Shown piece after piece: positions 33,169-43,110 of a stretch of 64,000 nucleotides of DNA. A program made the translations under genes and the position numbers. How positions within the stretch are numbered: the first letter of the stretch is position 1; each line of letters opens with the position of its first letter. This DNA is from Deinandra increscens subsp. villosa (lineage: Eukaryota; Streptophyta; Magnoliopsida; Asterales; Asteraceae): positions 92,781,729 to 92,845,728 of the forward strand of contig JBCNJP010000010.1 in assembly GCA_039602395.1 (NCBI GenBank). Direction: 5' to 3'. The notes below the pieces were generated by a model. It saw only the letters and a program-made list of their open reading frames with translations, did no database searches and was not told where the DNA came from.

Positions 33169-33937
33169 TTATTACATAAACACACTCGATCCAGGTACAT
33201 ATTAGGCTATTACTATTACGCGTGAGACACATTTTACAATCACTTAACTAACTACAAGACTCAAATCATCAATATCCAGTCTCATTAATAGCCCTAATAT
33301 TCACCACAATTAAATCAACAAGTTAAAACAAGCAAACACATATTGTATTGAATGAATGGGGTTTTGGCAACAATCAAAGCAGATATATATTATAAAACTA
33401 CCATTCCATAAACAAAAGAAATTAATCACTAATTGATCAAACTAATATCAATCAAACTTGATGAGAATCATAACTACATATAACTAGCTGCTAGCTAGTC
33501 AATTAACTGATGTAAGTTCAAAAGAATCCATATATACTCATGATTCATGTAGTAGCTTGTCATGTTGTAACTAATTAATTAATTACCATAAGACTCAAAT
33601 CACCAACATCCAATGTCGTCCTTGATGTCCCTAATTTATTTTCACCACTAAATCACAAGTTCGAAGATGAGTTAATTAATTAATAGGCGTGAATGAGAGA
33701 TTTATCCAATCAAGTAATTAAAACAAGCAAACACATATTGTATTGAATGAATGGGGTTTTGGTGACAATCAAACCAGATATATATTACAAAATACAAACT
33801 ACCATTTCATAAACAAAAGAAACTAATCACTACTAATTGAAACTAGTATCAATCAAACTCGATGAGAATCATAAACTAGTATCAAATGAATGGGGTTTTG
33901 GTAACAATTAACTGATGTTCAAAACAATCCGTACTAG
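33169..33937. repeat. 3' flank of B3 copy 1, internally duplicated
   Basis: It matches 38964-39400 but contains the flank twice: TAAGACTCAAATCA...GAATGAATGGGGTTTTGG appears at about 33240-33360 and again at about 33590-33760, with a third partial GAATGGGGTTTTGGTAACAA at 33888. Successive unequal exchanges at this locus are the simplest explanation. Confidence 0.75.
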
Positions 33938-34146
33938 TTAATCCAGACGCTCAACTGCAAAACACAGTTTCTCATGAACGTCCCGAAACGAGAAAATTCG
34001 TATCGTCACGTTTTCGTTCCACCCGTTTGCGACTCTGAGATTCGTCCAGTTAGTTCTTAGCGCGTAGTTTGCGTTGTTCATGTTCCATTGTGCTAAATTC
34101 AGTGTCCATTTACGCCTTTGGGGATCAAACACCTCCACACTTATAC

Positions 34147-34434
34147 TGATGAGGATCCGAATCAGATTTAAAGCTATAATCAAAATAGAAGCAGAAATTG
34201 AACTTGATATTGATATATAATGAAGATGATCCAAAGGATCTACAAGGATAGTTTATCACCAAAGGTGACCCAGGGTTAAACCCTTCTCAATGCCAAGCAA
34301 AGAGCCTAAACAACTTAACCTAATTTCTTCCTTAACTCTCCAATCAGCTAAGACCTTATTTATAGAATCAAACTTACACTTAGCCCCTCATAGAATAGAC
34401 ACATGACCGTTACTACTAAACATGATTCCTATCA
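34147..34434 (-). repeat. 3' LTR of the non-autonomous element
   Basis: 288 bp, identical to 35858-36145. The element-strand sequence carries TATAAATAAGG as a likely TATA box (plus-strand 34353-34363). Confidence 0.93.
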
Positions 34435-35203
34435 CTACTCCCCCCTTCAAAACAGTCTTGTCCTCAAGACTGAAATCAGGTAACAGATGCCAAATCCATG
34501 TGGAGATTCCCTCGAGTGCATCTCCCGGAGGCCGACACTGCCCATGAATCACCCATGACTGCCTAGAAGGAATGTGGAATGAACTAGCAAGGAACTCCAC
34601 CACAAGATCGACCAGAGGAATGTAAGGGTCAGGTGGTTGCGGAGCACGCTCCAAATCAAACAACTGAGGAGGAATTGGAGCTAACCATTCGCCAAAATCA
34701 CCAAATCCAGCAGCCCTTGCCTTGAGAACAACCTGAATTAACTTGAGATGAGGCTGCAATACCGACTCTGAGACTGGCGTAGCAGTGGATGAAACTTGAA
34801 CTGAAGCAACACTCCCTGTAACCACTGTAGCAGTTTTGACCAACGGCAAGGGAGGATTATGAATCGGTGCTGCGGGAACAGTTTCTACACCTCGTAAGCC
34901 CAGGTCAGATTGAACCCGGTCCCCAAGTGCTTGCTGGTCCACCAGGTGACCCACCACGTGACTGGATGCATAACGTACTTTGGATCGGGAAACAATGCCG
35001 TCGAATCGGGCAAGCAGAGACTCTGCAGCAGACGGTGGGGCTCGAGATCCCGAATCAGGAATAGAAAACTCAGTTTTCATCCAATCAATGAGATTCCGCA
35101 AGTCGCCACGAGTCTCTTCCCACGACTTGAGCACAGATTGAATTCCAACCAGGTTAGATTCTAACTTCTGAATCCGGATTTCCTGAGTAGATGAATGATC
35201 CAT
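34388..35203 (-). CDS. Gag-start/pol-end fusion ORF of the non-autonomous element
   Basis: 271 residues from ATG at 35203. The N-terminus (MDHSSTQEIRIQKLESNLVG, then Leu/Glu/Trp-rich helices) resembles the start of a Ty3/gypsy Gag. The C-terminus (LPDFSLEDKTVLKGG, overlapping the polypurine tract and running into the LTR) has the LEDK-x-x-LKGG form that ends many plant gypsy Pol proteins. No zinc knuckle, protease, reverse transcriptase or integrase lies between. The simplest reading is an internal deletion that joined gag to the last codons of pol while keeping an open frame. Residues about 60-200 are Ala/Val/Pro-rich. Whether the protein is made, or helps packaging, is unknown. With identical LTRs the frame may simply not yet have decayed. 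Confidence 0.65.
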   Translation of the reverse strand: MDHSSTQEIRIQKLESNLVGIQSVLKSWEETRGDLRNLIDWMKTEFSIPDSGSRAPPSAAESLLARFDGIVSRSKVRYASSHVVGHLVDQQALGDRVQSDLGLRGVETVPAAPIHNPPLPLVKTATVVTGSVASVQVSSTATPVSESVLQPHLKLIQVVLKARAAGFGDFGEWLAPIPPQLFDLERAPQPPDPYIPLVDLVVEFLASSFHIPSRQSWVIHGQCRPPGDALEGISTWIWHLLPDFSLEDKTVLKGGVVIGIMFSSNGHVSIL

Positions 35204-35857
35204 TCTAATTGAATCGGGAATTGGAATGAACTGGAACGAAGGGAAGCAGAAATCACAGAAGTGGAGACGGAAATTGAATCAATGATTGAGATCGGATAGG
35301 TGAAATAGGAACGAGAACTGGAAACGTAAATAGAAACCAGAGCTAAACGGATGGAGAAATCAATTGAATCTCAGATGGAATTGGTCGTGGAAATCAATTG
35401 GAAATGTAAACTGAACTGGATGTACAATTGGTGCAGAAATTGAGTTGAGTGAACAGAATCTGAATCAGAAATTGAATGCGAACTTCAAGCTGAAGGTTAA
35501 TCGGAAATTGCAGAACACGAATCTAGAAATTGAAACTGTAGCGTAAATGGAATTTGGATCGCAAGTGGATATAGAAATCGCAAACGAAGATTGAATCAGT
35601 AGGTCAATAAAATCAGAACCTGATAGAAATCGGAACTTGAATTGAGAGATCTGAAATTGATGAATGACGAAGAACGCACTGATGAATCGCGATACTAGAG
35701 GATGATGGGCTGATGAAGCGATACTGATGGAGACTGGATCTGAAATTGAAATCGATGAATGATTAAGGCCGCGAGGAAATCGAAAACCGAACACAGTGAA
35801 TCGATGATGGATCTGGACGAAGGCGATGGGTAGAGCAGAAATGGCAGGTCGGACCAA

Positions 35858-36145
35858 TGATGAGGATCCGAATCAGATTTAAAGCTATAATCAAAATAGA
35901 AGCAGAAATTGAACTTGATATTGATATATAATGAAGATGATCCAAAGGATCTACAAGGATAGTTTATCACCAAAGGTGACCCAGGGTTAAACCCTTCTCA
36001 ATGCCAAGCAAAGAGCCTAAACAACTTAACCTAATTTCTTCCTTAACTCTCCAATCAGCTAAGACCTTATTTATAGAATCAAACTTACACTTAGCCCCTC
36101 ATAGAATAGACACATGACCGTTACTACTAAACATGATTCCTATCA
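35858..36145 (-). repeat. 5' LTR of the non-autonomous element
   Basis: 288 bp, identical to the other LTR; followed on the element strand by TTGGTCCGACCTGCC (35843-35857), the likely primer-binding site. Confidence 0.93.
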
Positions 36146-36388
36146 TATACATTCTTTCGTCTCGAGTTTCCTTTTCTCATTTATCGCCAAGAAATTACCC
36201 GGATTCTTCACTTGCATTCCCGGTGTCAAGAGGCGGCCTTGGTTCTTGTTGCAATCTGTTGTGGTGAGGGTCTTCTGGAACACCAACGCAGCCTTCGACC
36301 CACCTATACTTTTTATAAAATCCTTTATCTCCATATGATGATCACCATTATTAATAATCATGATTTTGTTCTGATCATTACAATCCAT

Positions 36389-38488
36389 TCGTAAAGAAAC
36401 AACATGTAAATAAAAATGTCACCAAACCAGCAGCAACAAAATAAAGTGACTAAAAGCATATGGTAAGCAATAATAGAAAAAAAAACAGATTAGAAATACT
36501 AACCCACAATGTACCAAACCAGCACATGCGAAAAACCTGCACAAACAAAGATATCATTTAATAACATAAGAAAAAACCAATTACATACGAAGGATAAACA
36601 ACATCGGAAAACACAAACATAATCTTACTTCAAAAAAAAGCCATACACTTAGACATAAACAGCCCAAACTCCATCTTTGAAACTTCGTTTTATTTAATAG
36701 AGATACTATAGTAAAAAGGTTCTAAACAAATAGAAACACTACTTGCATACCCACTTAATTAACATAAACAAACCTTAAATTCATTCGGTCACAATAAAAT
36801 AGTAATTACAAAGACCAAACCGTTAAAATGAAAAGACTATATAAAGCAGAAACGAAATCATTTAAAACGAAAAGACTATATAAACCTTAAATTCTTCGAT
36901 GACTTATCTAGTATCAAGCTGAAGCCTCATAGCCTATTGTAACACATACGAAAAACTCAACTAAAAACATAAAAATGCAGCCTCCAAACCATAAATATAA
37001 ACCCATCAAAACAACCGAAACGCCCAAATAAAAATCTATAGCTAATCACTCCATACAACCAACAAAATATCCCAAATTCATGTTCACATATAGATTCCTG
37101 CAACTCTTTTCTATCAGCCAACACATTTTCGCATTACATTACCAATACATGTATACTAAACCTAAGAAGAAACTTACCTTTTCAGTCGAGAACACAGAAA
37201 ATAGAAACAAACACTACCTGCACAAACACAAACACATTATCAAAACAGGAATAAAAGTAAAACAATACAAAAAGAGCATACCATAGTAAAAGTAGTGTTA
37301 CAAATATATAAAACTGAGATTACCAAACAGTGATGTTGTTTTTCAAACCTAAAAGACTCAAGTACCTAACAAATTTTAGTTTAGACACACTTGCTGAGTT
37401 TCCAAAGTTGGCTTTTACGCTTAGAATTGAAGATTAGATCTTCAGCCCAGGAACACAACTATCATGACCTTAGAAATATAATATCCTGATCTTAATTTGG
37501 GACCTGAAACACATTGATTATCTACAGCCGAAAAAGAAGCCTGGCAGATGGCTGAAAACATGATTCTATCAGCAACCGAAAAAGAAGCTTTTACCTGACC
37601 CCTAAGCCCCTTCATAAGCGATGCCAAATGCTCATTCTCTTCCATCTGAGCCCTAACTATTTTTATCTCTTGTGAAACGGTCTCAATTTCTCTGCACGCA
37701 AAACAAAACAATCTCAATCGAAATCTAAACCTAAACAATTTCTCACCGACTGAACAAATAACTGAAATTCATACGAAAGTGAAAACGTACCGTCGAAGTG
37801 CCATTAATCGAAGAAGATCCGTTGTCACCACTGAACAAATAACTGAAATCCGCCTTGGGCTTCGGCTCCGTTGCCACAGCACGAGTTACTCCATTACGAA
37901 CGTTTAACCCTAACAATGCTCGGAGACGAACGGCGAGCGGCGGCGAATCCGATGGCGCTATCCTTTGAAGGTAAGGAGCGGCGGCTATCCGATGGCGTAT
38001 CCATTCTGCAGCAATTTGGGGCTAAATCCGGCAGACATCAAGGATAACTGAGCAGATTGGGGCATCGGCCAGAGCTAGCTTCGTCGCGGCCAGAGATGAA
38101 TTAGGGCAAATTTGGGATGAGCAGGAGTGATTCACCAGCGGGAGTGTATTTGGGATGTTTAGACTTAGATTGGGAATTAGGGCAAATTTGGGGAAAAAGT
38201 TAAAAAAAATGTAAGTGTGAGCGGGGGGAGTGAAATTTAGGGCAATTTTTTTGGCGGGAAATTTTTTTTATAAAATGACGGATAATTCTTGACACGCGTA
38301 TTTTAAGTGTCCTCCGTGTTTTTTTTTCTCTAAATATGACAGATATTCTTGACACGCAAAAATGCGCGTCATGAATTCTTAGGAATTACCTATAATTGAC
38401 ATTTTATTTTGACACTTTGGAAATTGCACGTCAAGAATTTTCGAGTGTCATCGTTCGCGTGTCAAGGAAAGCAGTTTTTGTAGTAGTG
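36389..38488 (-). mobile_element. CACTA-derived fragment with captured exons
   Basis: Reverse-complemented, the right border starts CACTACTACAAAAACTGC at 38488, followed by TGACACGCG / GCGCGTCA-type subterminal words over 230 bp, the same family as the end at 14917. The adjoining bases TTG begin the duplicated spacer, matching AATATG|TTG in copy A at 17656. No opposite CACTA end is present up to the B3 copy, so the element is partial. It contains a GC-rich 5' UTR-like region (37805-38110) and spliceable exons (next entry). Confidence 0.65.
37595..37804 (-). pseudogene. Captured gene start inside the CACTA fragment
   Basis: Exon 1 (37804-37791) ATG GCA CTT CGA CG, donor GTACGT; exon 2 (37691-37595) after acceptor GCGTGCAG, donor GTAAAA. 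The splice phases agree and give 37 residues, MALRREIETVSQEIKIVRAQ then MEENEHLASLMKGLRGQ, Glu/Lys/Leu-rich and helical. Further acceptor-donor pairs (for example about 37176-37215, ending AAAAG|GTAAGT) suggest more exons toward 36400, but I cannot join them safely. I do not recognise the host gene. CACTA elements often carry such gene pieces. Upstream, 37805-38110 is GC-rich and looks like its promoter/5' UTR. Confidence 0.5.
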
Positions 38489-38963
38489 TTGCAAACAAAT
38501 ATATAAATAAATAAAATACATTTTTTGTCAATAAAAATGTGTCCAATCAAATTGAATTAAAAGAGCATAATATATATGATTATAATTTTAGTAATAATCA
38601 GTGTATCATGACATGATGTAGGAGACGGAGGTTACATTGCAGTCTTTGTCACAAATCTTGTGGCAAAACAAATTCGGACGAAGGTTTTTTGTCTTCAATA
38701 ATGTGCTTGTGACGAGTTTGGGACAAAAATTAACGTCAAAAGTCAATTTATTTTTCTAGTATTCATAATCAAATTTTTATCAAATTAATTGTTTACAGTA
38801 ATTTTTTTGGTTTTGAATAACAAAGAAATCAAGTTGTTAGCTCAATCACATGTTTTAGAGGTATATATGGCGTTCCATGGAATTGTTATGGTCGTATTTT
38901 TAATAAAATAACGGTTATATTAGTTTGATATTTGTAGTTTACTTGATACCCGATGGCTAATAA
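38489..38963. repeat. Duplicated spacer, copy B (empty sites for two Helitrons)
   Basis: It matches 17656-18546 and continues without a break into the B3 3' flank. A38567|T38568 is the unoccupied site of the small Helitron and about 38962 is that of the large one. Confidence 0.85.
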
Positions 38964-39337
38964 TTATTACATAAACACACTCTGGGTATGTATTGGGCTA
39001 TATATTACGAGTGAGACACCTTTTACAATCACTTAACTAATTACCATAAGACTCAAATCATCAATATCCAATGTCGTCCTTGATGTCCCTAATTTATTTT
39101 CACCACTAAATCACAAGTTAGAAGATGAGTTAATTAATTAATAGGCGTGAATGAGAGATTTATCCAATTAACTAATTAAAACAAGCAAACACATATTGTA
39201 TTGAATGAATGGGGTTTTGGTAACAATCAAACCAGATATATATTACAAACTACCATTTCATAAACAAAAGAAACTAATCACTAATTGAAACTAGTATCAA
39301 TCAAACTCGATGAGAATCATAAACTACATATAACTAG

Positions 39338-40254
39338 CTAGTCAATTAACTGATGTTCAAAACAATCCGTACTACTCATGTATAGTAGTGTAACTAGATC
39401 CAGACGCTCAACTGCAAAACACAGTTTCTCATGAACGTCCCGAAAGGAGAAAATTCGTATCGTCACGTTTTCGTTCCACCCGTTTGCGACTCTGAGATTC
39501 GTCCAGTTAGTTCTTAGCGCGTAGTTTGCGTTGTTCATGTTCCATTGTGCTAAATTCAGTGTCCATTCACGCCTTTGGGGATCAAACACCTGCACGCTTA
39601 TACATTCTTTCATCTCGAGTTTCCTTTTCTCATTTATCGCCAAGAAATTACCCGGATTCTTCACTTGCATTGCCGGTATCAAGAGGCGGCCTTGGTTCTT
39701 GTTGCAATCTGTTGTCGTGAGCGTCTTCTGGAACACCAACGCAGCCTTCGACCCACCTATACTTTTTATAAAATCCTTTATCTCCATATGATGATCACCA
39801 TTATTAATAATCATGATTTTGTTATTCTGATCATTGCCGCTAGGAATATCAAGCAGGTTGTTTTCTGATGATGATGATGATGGCATCAGTCACTACTGTT
39901 GTTCTTCTTTAACATCTCCGATGAATGTTCTTTTTCTTCCAAACTTGGATCACCATAACTACTAAAATTGATCATCATCTTAGAACAAGTTGCAGGGTTT
40001 TCAGAAACGACTACTGATGAAGAATTAGGGTTGACATACTTCTTTCCACCGCATTTGAAAGTGATCTTTCTGATTGTCTTTAACGAATTAGGGTTTTTGT
40101 TGTTTCTTTCTTGAATGTGACGCAGTCTTCGAAGCATTGTTTGGATTGTACCAGTAGGGTCCTCATCATGAAAACCCATTAACCACAACATCTTGGCAAT
40201 TTTCTTCCTGCCTCTTCTTTCCGCTTTCATCTTTTCTGTCATTTTCTTCGCCAT
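39338..40254 (-). pseudogene. B3-domain protein gene, copy 2, split by a frame change
   Basis: A first frame (40254-39889, 122 residues: basic N-terminus MAKKMTEKMKAERRGRKKIA, then a conserved leader with RKITFKCGGKKYVNP) ends at TGA in the overlap TGATG. A second frame starts at that ATG (39886) and gives 182 residues: a Ser run, an acidic/Asn-rich part and a full B3 domain from about KAALVFQKTLTTTDC (residue ~48) to AVERLD. B3 proteins of this plant-specific group (like At1g05920/At2g31420 relatives) normally carry N-terminal region and B3 domain in one chain, so a one-base change has probably split the gene. Alternatively the second ATG could be reached by re-initiation. The B3 core has no stops and the C-terminus extends 19 residues beyond copy 1. 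A (GA)n run at 40291-40309 sits just upstream of the start. Confidence 0.7.
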
Positions 40255-40289
40255 TGATGAGAAGATGAAGATGATCGATCGAATAGAGT

Positions 40290-40309
40290 AATGAGAGAGA
40301 GAGAGAGAG
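40290..40309. repeat. (GA)n microsatellite upstream of the B3 gene
   Basis: GAGAGAGAGAGAGAGAGA about 40 bp before the ATG at 40254 in gene sense, in the probable 5' untranslated region; GA/CT runs are common in plant core promoters. Confidence 0.8.
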
Positions 40310-40539
40310 ATTTGTATTGGAGATGAAACTTAATTGGAAATTAGGACTTAAAATATGATCAGTAGATATTTATATTAGATTAGATATGGCGGTGTAATTA
40401 ACCCTAAAATGTGCGATATGATGAAATCTTATATATTACCGTTGGTTTGTGTCAAGATTATACGCCTGTAAATATCTCTTTTCCTTATAATATCATCTCA
40501 ATAATTATTAAATTTGAACCTGAACTTAACCTGTGTATA

Positions 40540-40915
40540 GGAAATCTGTTGGAAAATTATAATTTGGTTTATTAAAATGTTACCTATTATACCCCCATAT
40601 AATTATGTAGTTTATTAAGTAGCTAGAGAAGAACGAACAATGAAGAAAAATTAATTAAGTTTCCTTTTTTACGAGACTGTATAATTTTGTTTTGAAAATT
40701 ATAATTTTGTTTATTAACTAGTTATCAAATGTTACCTCTTAATTATACCCCTATATAATTATGTAGTTTATTGAGTAGCTAGAGATGTACGAGAAAAGAA
40801 AAAAAAAACCATCTTCATGTTTTATTAAACTCGGTGTTTTTATTTTTTTGGTTTATTAACTAGTTATTATAATTATAATTTGGTTTATTAACTAGTTATT
40901 ATCAAATGTTACCTA
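40540..40915. repeat. Degenerate ~140-bp repeats upstream of the B3 gene
   Basis: GAAAATTATAATTTGGTTTATTAA, AAATGTTACCTATTATACCC, ATATAATTATGTAGTTTATTAAGTAGCTAGAGA recur at about 40551, 40690 and (shortened) 40850; a further related piece (GTTTTATTAAGTAAGCTAGAGAAGAAC) occurs at about 45203 beyond the Harbinger element. The transposon inserted within this repeat region. Confidence 0.65.
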
Positions 40916-40999
40916 TTAGGACATACGGTATACCTCCGCCAAACTCTCGTTAACTGTGTTATACGGCGTTGAACACCGCCCCTCTTAGACGTTAGGGCA

Positions 41000-41105
41000 T
41001 AGGGTATACCCATGTGGTGTGGTGGTGGTGTGGTTGCCACGTAGACGCTGACTGGACCACATGACACCACCAAATACATGGTGGTATACCCATGTGGTGT
41101 GGTCC
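41000..41105. repeat. Subterminal repeats of the Harbinger element
   Basis: GGTATACCCATGTGGTGTGG occurs at 41010-41029 and 41082-41101, with GGTGGTGTGGTTGCC and its partial inverse between them; possible transposase or Myb-like binding sites. Confidence 0.55.
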
Positions 41106-41244
41106 TATTTTTTAAATATTTTTTTCTTTTTCTTTTTGTTTTTTTAAATGATTTAAATTAACAAATAAATAAAAGTAATAAATAAGTAAACAAAAATACA
41201 AATAAATAAATAAAAATAACAAAATACAAACACCATAAAAAACA

Positions 41245-42639
41245 TTAATTCGCATTTCCCCTCGCACGCTCGTAAATGTGATCGATCAAATCCGCTTTGA
41301 GCTGGTTATGTATTTCTCGGTTTCTTATTTCTTGCCGTTTCGCCCGTTTTTCATCCTCTTGAATTTCAGGATATGTAATATCCAACTCCTCCTCGTGAAA
41401 CTGGCAAATAACATGTTCTTCATCCTCAAGAGTCATGTTATGGAGAATCAAACACGCTCGCATCACGTTGGCTATTTTGTCTTCGTGCCAACATCTCGCT
41501 GGGTTGCTGATAATTTGCCACTTTAGTTTTAGGCGGGCGAAAGTGCGCTCGATGTCTTTCCTTGCAGCACTATGAGCCTCTGTGTACACTTTACGTCTCT
41601 CACCAACGGGGGCTGTAAAACCTTTGACAATGGTAGAAAGTTCGGGATATATCCCGTCCCCCAAGTAATATCCCCGTTTGTTTATGTTTCCACCTACCTG
41701 AAAGGAGGAGTCGTGCTCCTGTCCCTCAATGATGTGATCAAATATAGGTGAACGATCCAAAACGTTTATGTCGTTGTTGGACCCCGAGACACCAAAATAT
41801 TGATGCCAAATCCACATATCATACGAGGCAACGGCTTCAAGCATGATGGTCGGGTGAGAGTGATCACCTCGCATATATTGTGCTCGCCAAGCGTTGGGAC
41901 AATTTTTCCACTCCCAATGGGTGCAGTCAATGCTACCTAGCATTCCCGGAAATCCCCATTTGTGTTCGTGAAACTCGTATAACTGCCTAATGTCACTTGG
42001 TGTGGGTCGTCTCAAATATTTTTTTCTATAGATTTTGTAGACACCTAAATTCAAAAAAAAATAAAATAATAATTACTAAGTATCAGTGTTAATAAATAGA
42101 ATGACAATGTTAAAAAATAAATAAAAGTAACAAATAAATAAACAAAAACTACAAATAAATAAATAAAAATAAATATTACCTTTACAAAATTTTTGCAAAC
42201 ACGTCCTCATTGTACGATCGGACATGCGCAAATACTCGTCGAAGCAGTCACCCGTAACACCGTACGCCATCATCCGAAATGCAGCGGTGCATTTTTGTAG
42301 AGGGGTGAAACCCACTCTACCTCTCGCGTCGGATCTCTGAGTGAACCACGGCACCTCCCTGACTATATCGTCAACAATGCGTAGAAACAACGAACGATTC
42401 ATACGAAAACGTTGGTGAAATGCTTCGGCCGGATAGACACAACCGTTTCTGAAATAATCATTTAGTAAACTTTCATGGCCTTGTTCACGATCACGGTTGA
42501 GACGAGCTCTCCGGGTGGCTACCTGATTCGCTCGTGCTAGTAGTCTTCGTTGATGATGATTGATAATGATTTCCATAAATTTTTCGGCGGCATCATCGGA
42601 GGAATCGTCGGACGAACCATTTGAGGAGAGTAAATCCAT
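41245..42639 (-). CDS. PIF/Harbinger transposase (DDE, nuclease type)
   Basis: Two exons, 42639-42180 and 42044-41245; donor AAAG|GTAATA, acceptor TTTAG|GTGTC, phases agree and give 419 residues (junction FCK-G-VYKIY). The protein cuts the transposon at its ends and inserts it at TTA/TAA sites in the nucleus, together with the Myb-like partner. Residues about 1-130 are the N-terminal part with a helix-turn-helix region (CTAAFRMMAYGVTGDCFDEY). The DDE domain holds LGSIDCTHWEWKNCP (first Asp), SNNDINVLDRSP (second Asp) and ARKDIERTFARLKLKW (acidic third position). Length and motifs are normal for plant PIF transposases (ALP1-like family). No stop or frame change is present, so it could be active; relatives domesticated as ALP1 lose catalytic residues, which are kept here. 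Confidence 0.85.
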
Positions 42640-43110
42640 ATTTTTCTTGAATTTATGTGAGTTGTGTTAGGTTTAGTGGTGTATATATGTGAGTATGTTG
42701 GGTTAAATATATATTATATTGGAAAATTAAATTTTTTTTTTTTATCAAAAGATCCTCCCCAAACGGCCAAATGATTCACATTTTAATTTTCAAATCAAAC
42801 TTTTTCAAATTCTCCGATTTAAATGATTTATTTTCTTCTCCACTTTAATTGATTTTTTCCTTCTATTCTATAATTGATTTATTTGATTTAAAAGTAATTG
42901 ATTTATTTGATTTAAATGCATATCTTTTATTCTCAAAGTTAATTGATTAATTTGATTGACTTGATTTTTTTTTAAAGTAAATCTTAACAAATAAATAAAT
43001 AAAATATTTTTTAAAAACATCATCACATTCATTACTAAAATAAAAAAGATTACATCAACATTAATTAAAAACAATACCAACAAACAACTTCTAGAAATTA
43101 AAAAAAAAAA

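Larger units (their letters stand above)
34147..36145 (-). mobile_element. Non-autonomous LTR retrotransposon with identical LTRs
   Basis: 1,999 bp with two 288-bp LTRs (34147-34434, 35858-36145) that I find identical base for base, TG...CA ends, and target-site duplication TATAC (34142-34146, 36146-36150). The empty site with a single TATAC is at 39599-39603 in the paralog. On the minus strand, a PBS (TTGGTCCGACCTGCC) follows the right-hand LTR and a polypurine tract (GAAGGGGGGAGTAG) precedes the left-hand LTR. The internal 1.4 kb lacks protease, reverse transcriptase and integrase. It has therefore moved very recently with enzymes supplied by another element. Confidence 0.93.
33938..36388 (-). 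pseudogene. B3-domain gene copy 1, truncated and interrupted by an LTR element
   Basis: The two coding pieces (36388-36146 and 34146-33938) join across the LTR element at 34147-36145; the target duplication TATAC marks the cut inside the B3 domain, between KECI and the VEVFDPQRRK strand. The joined domain reads KAALVFQKTLTTTDCNKNQG through AVERLD and stops there. The N-terminal half present in copy 2 is missing: upstream of MDCNDQNKIM the sequence changes to unrelated DNA at about 36390. B3 domains bind DNA in the major groove; this subfamily is plant-specific and poorly characterised. Nucleotide identity to copy 2 is high (about five differences in the 240 bases at 36150-36388 by eye). Truncated and split, it is not expected to make a working protein. 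Confidence 0.85.

Noticed and set aside
34146..34166. CTGATGAGGATCCGAATCAG resembles a hammerhead ribozyme core (CUGAUGAG...CGAA) at an LTR end
   Set aside because: The required GAAA reads GAAT, and the leading C belongs to the target site, not the LTR; it is absent at the second LTR. No supporting helices were found.
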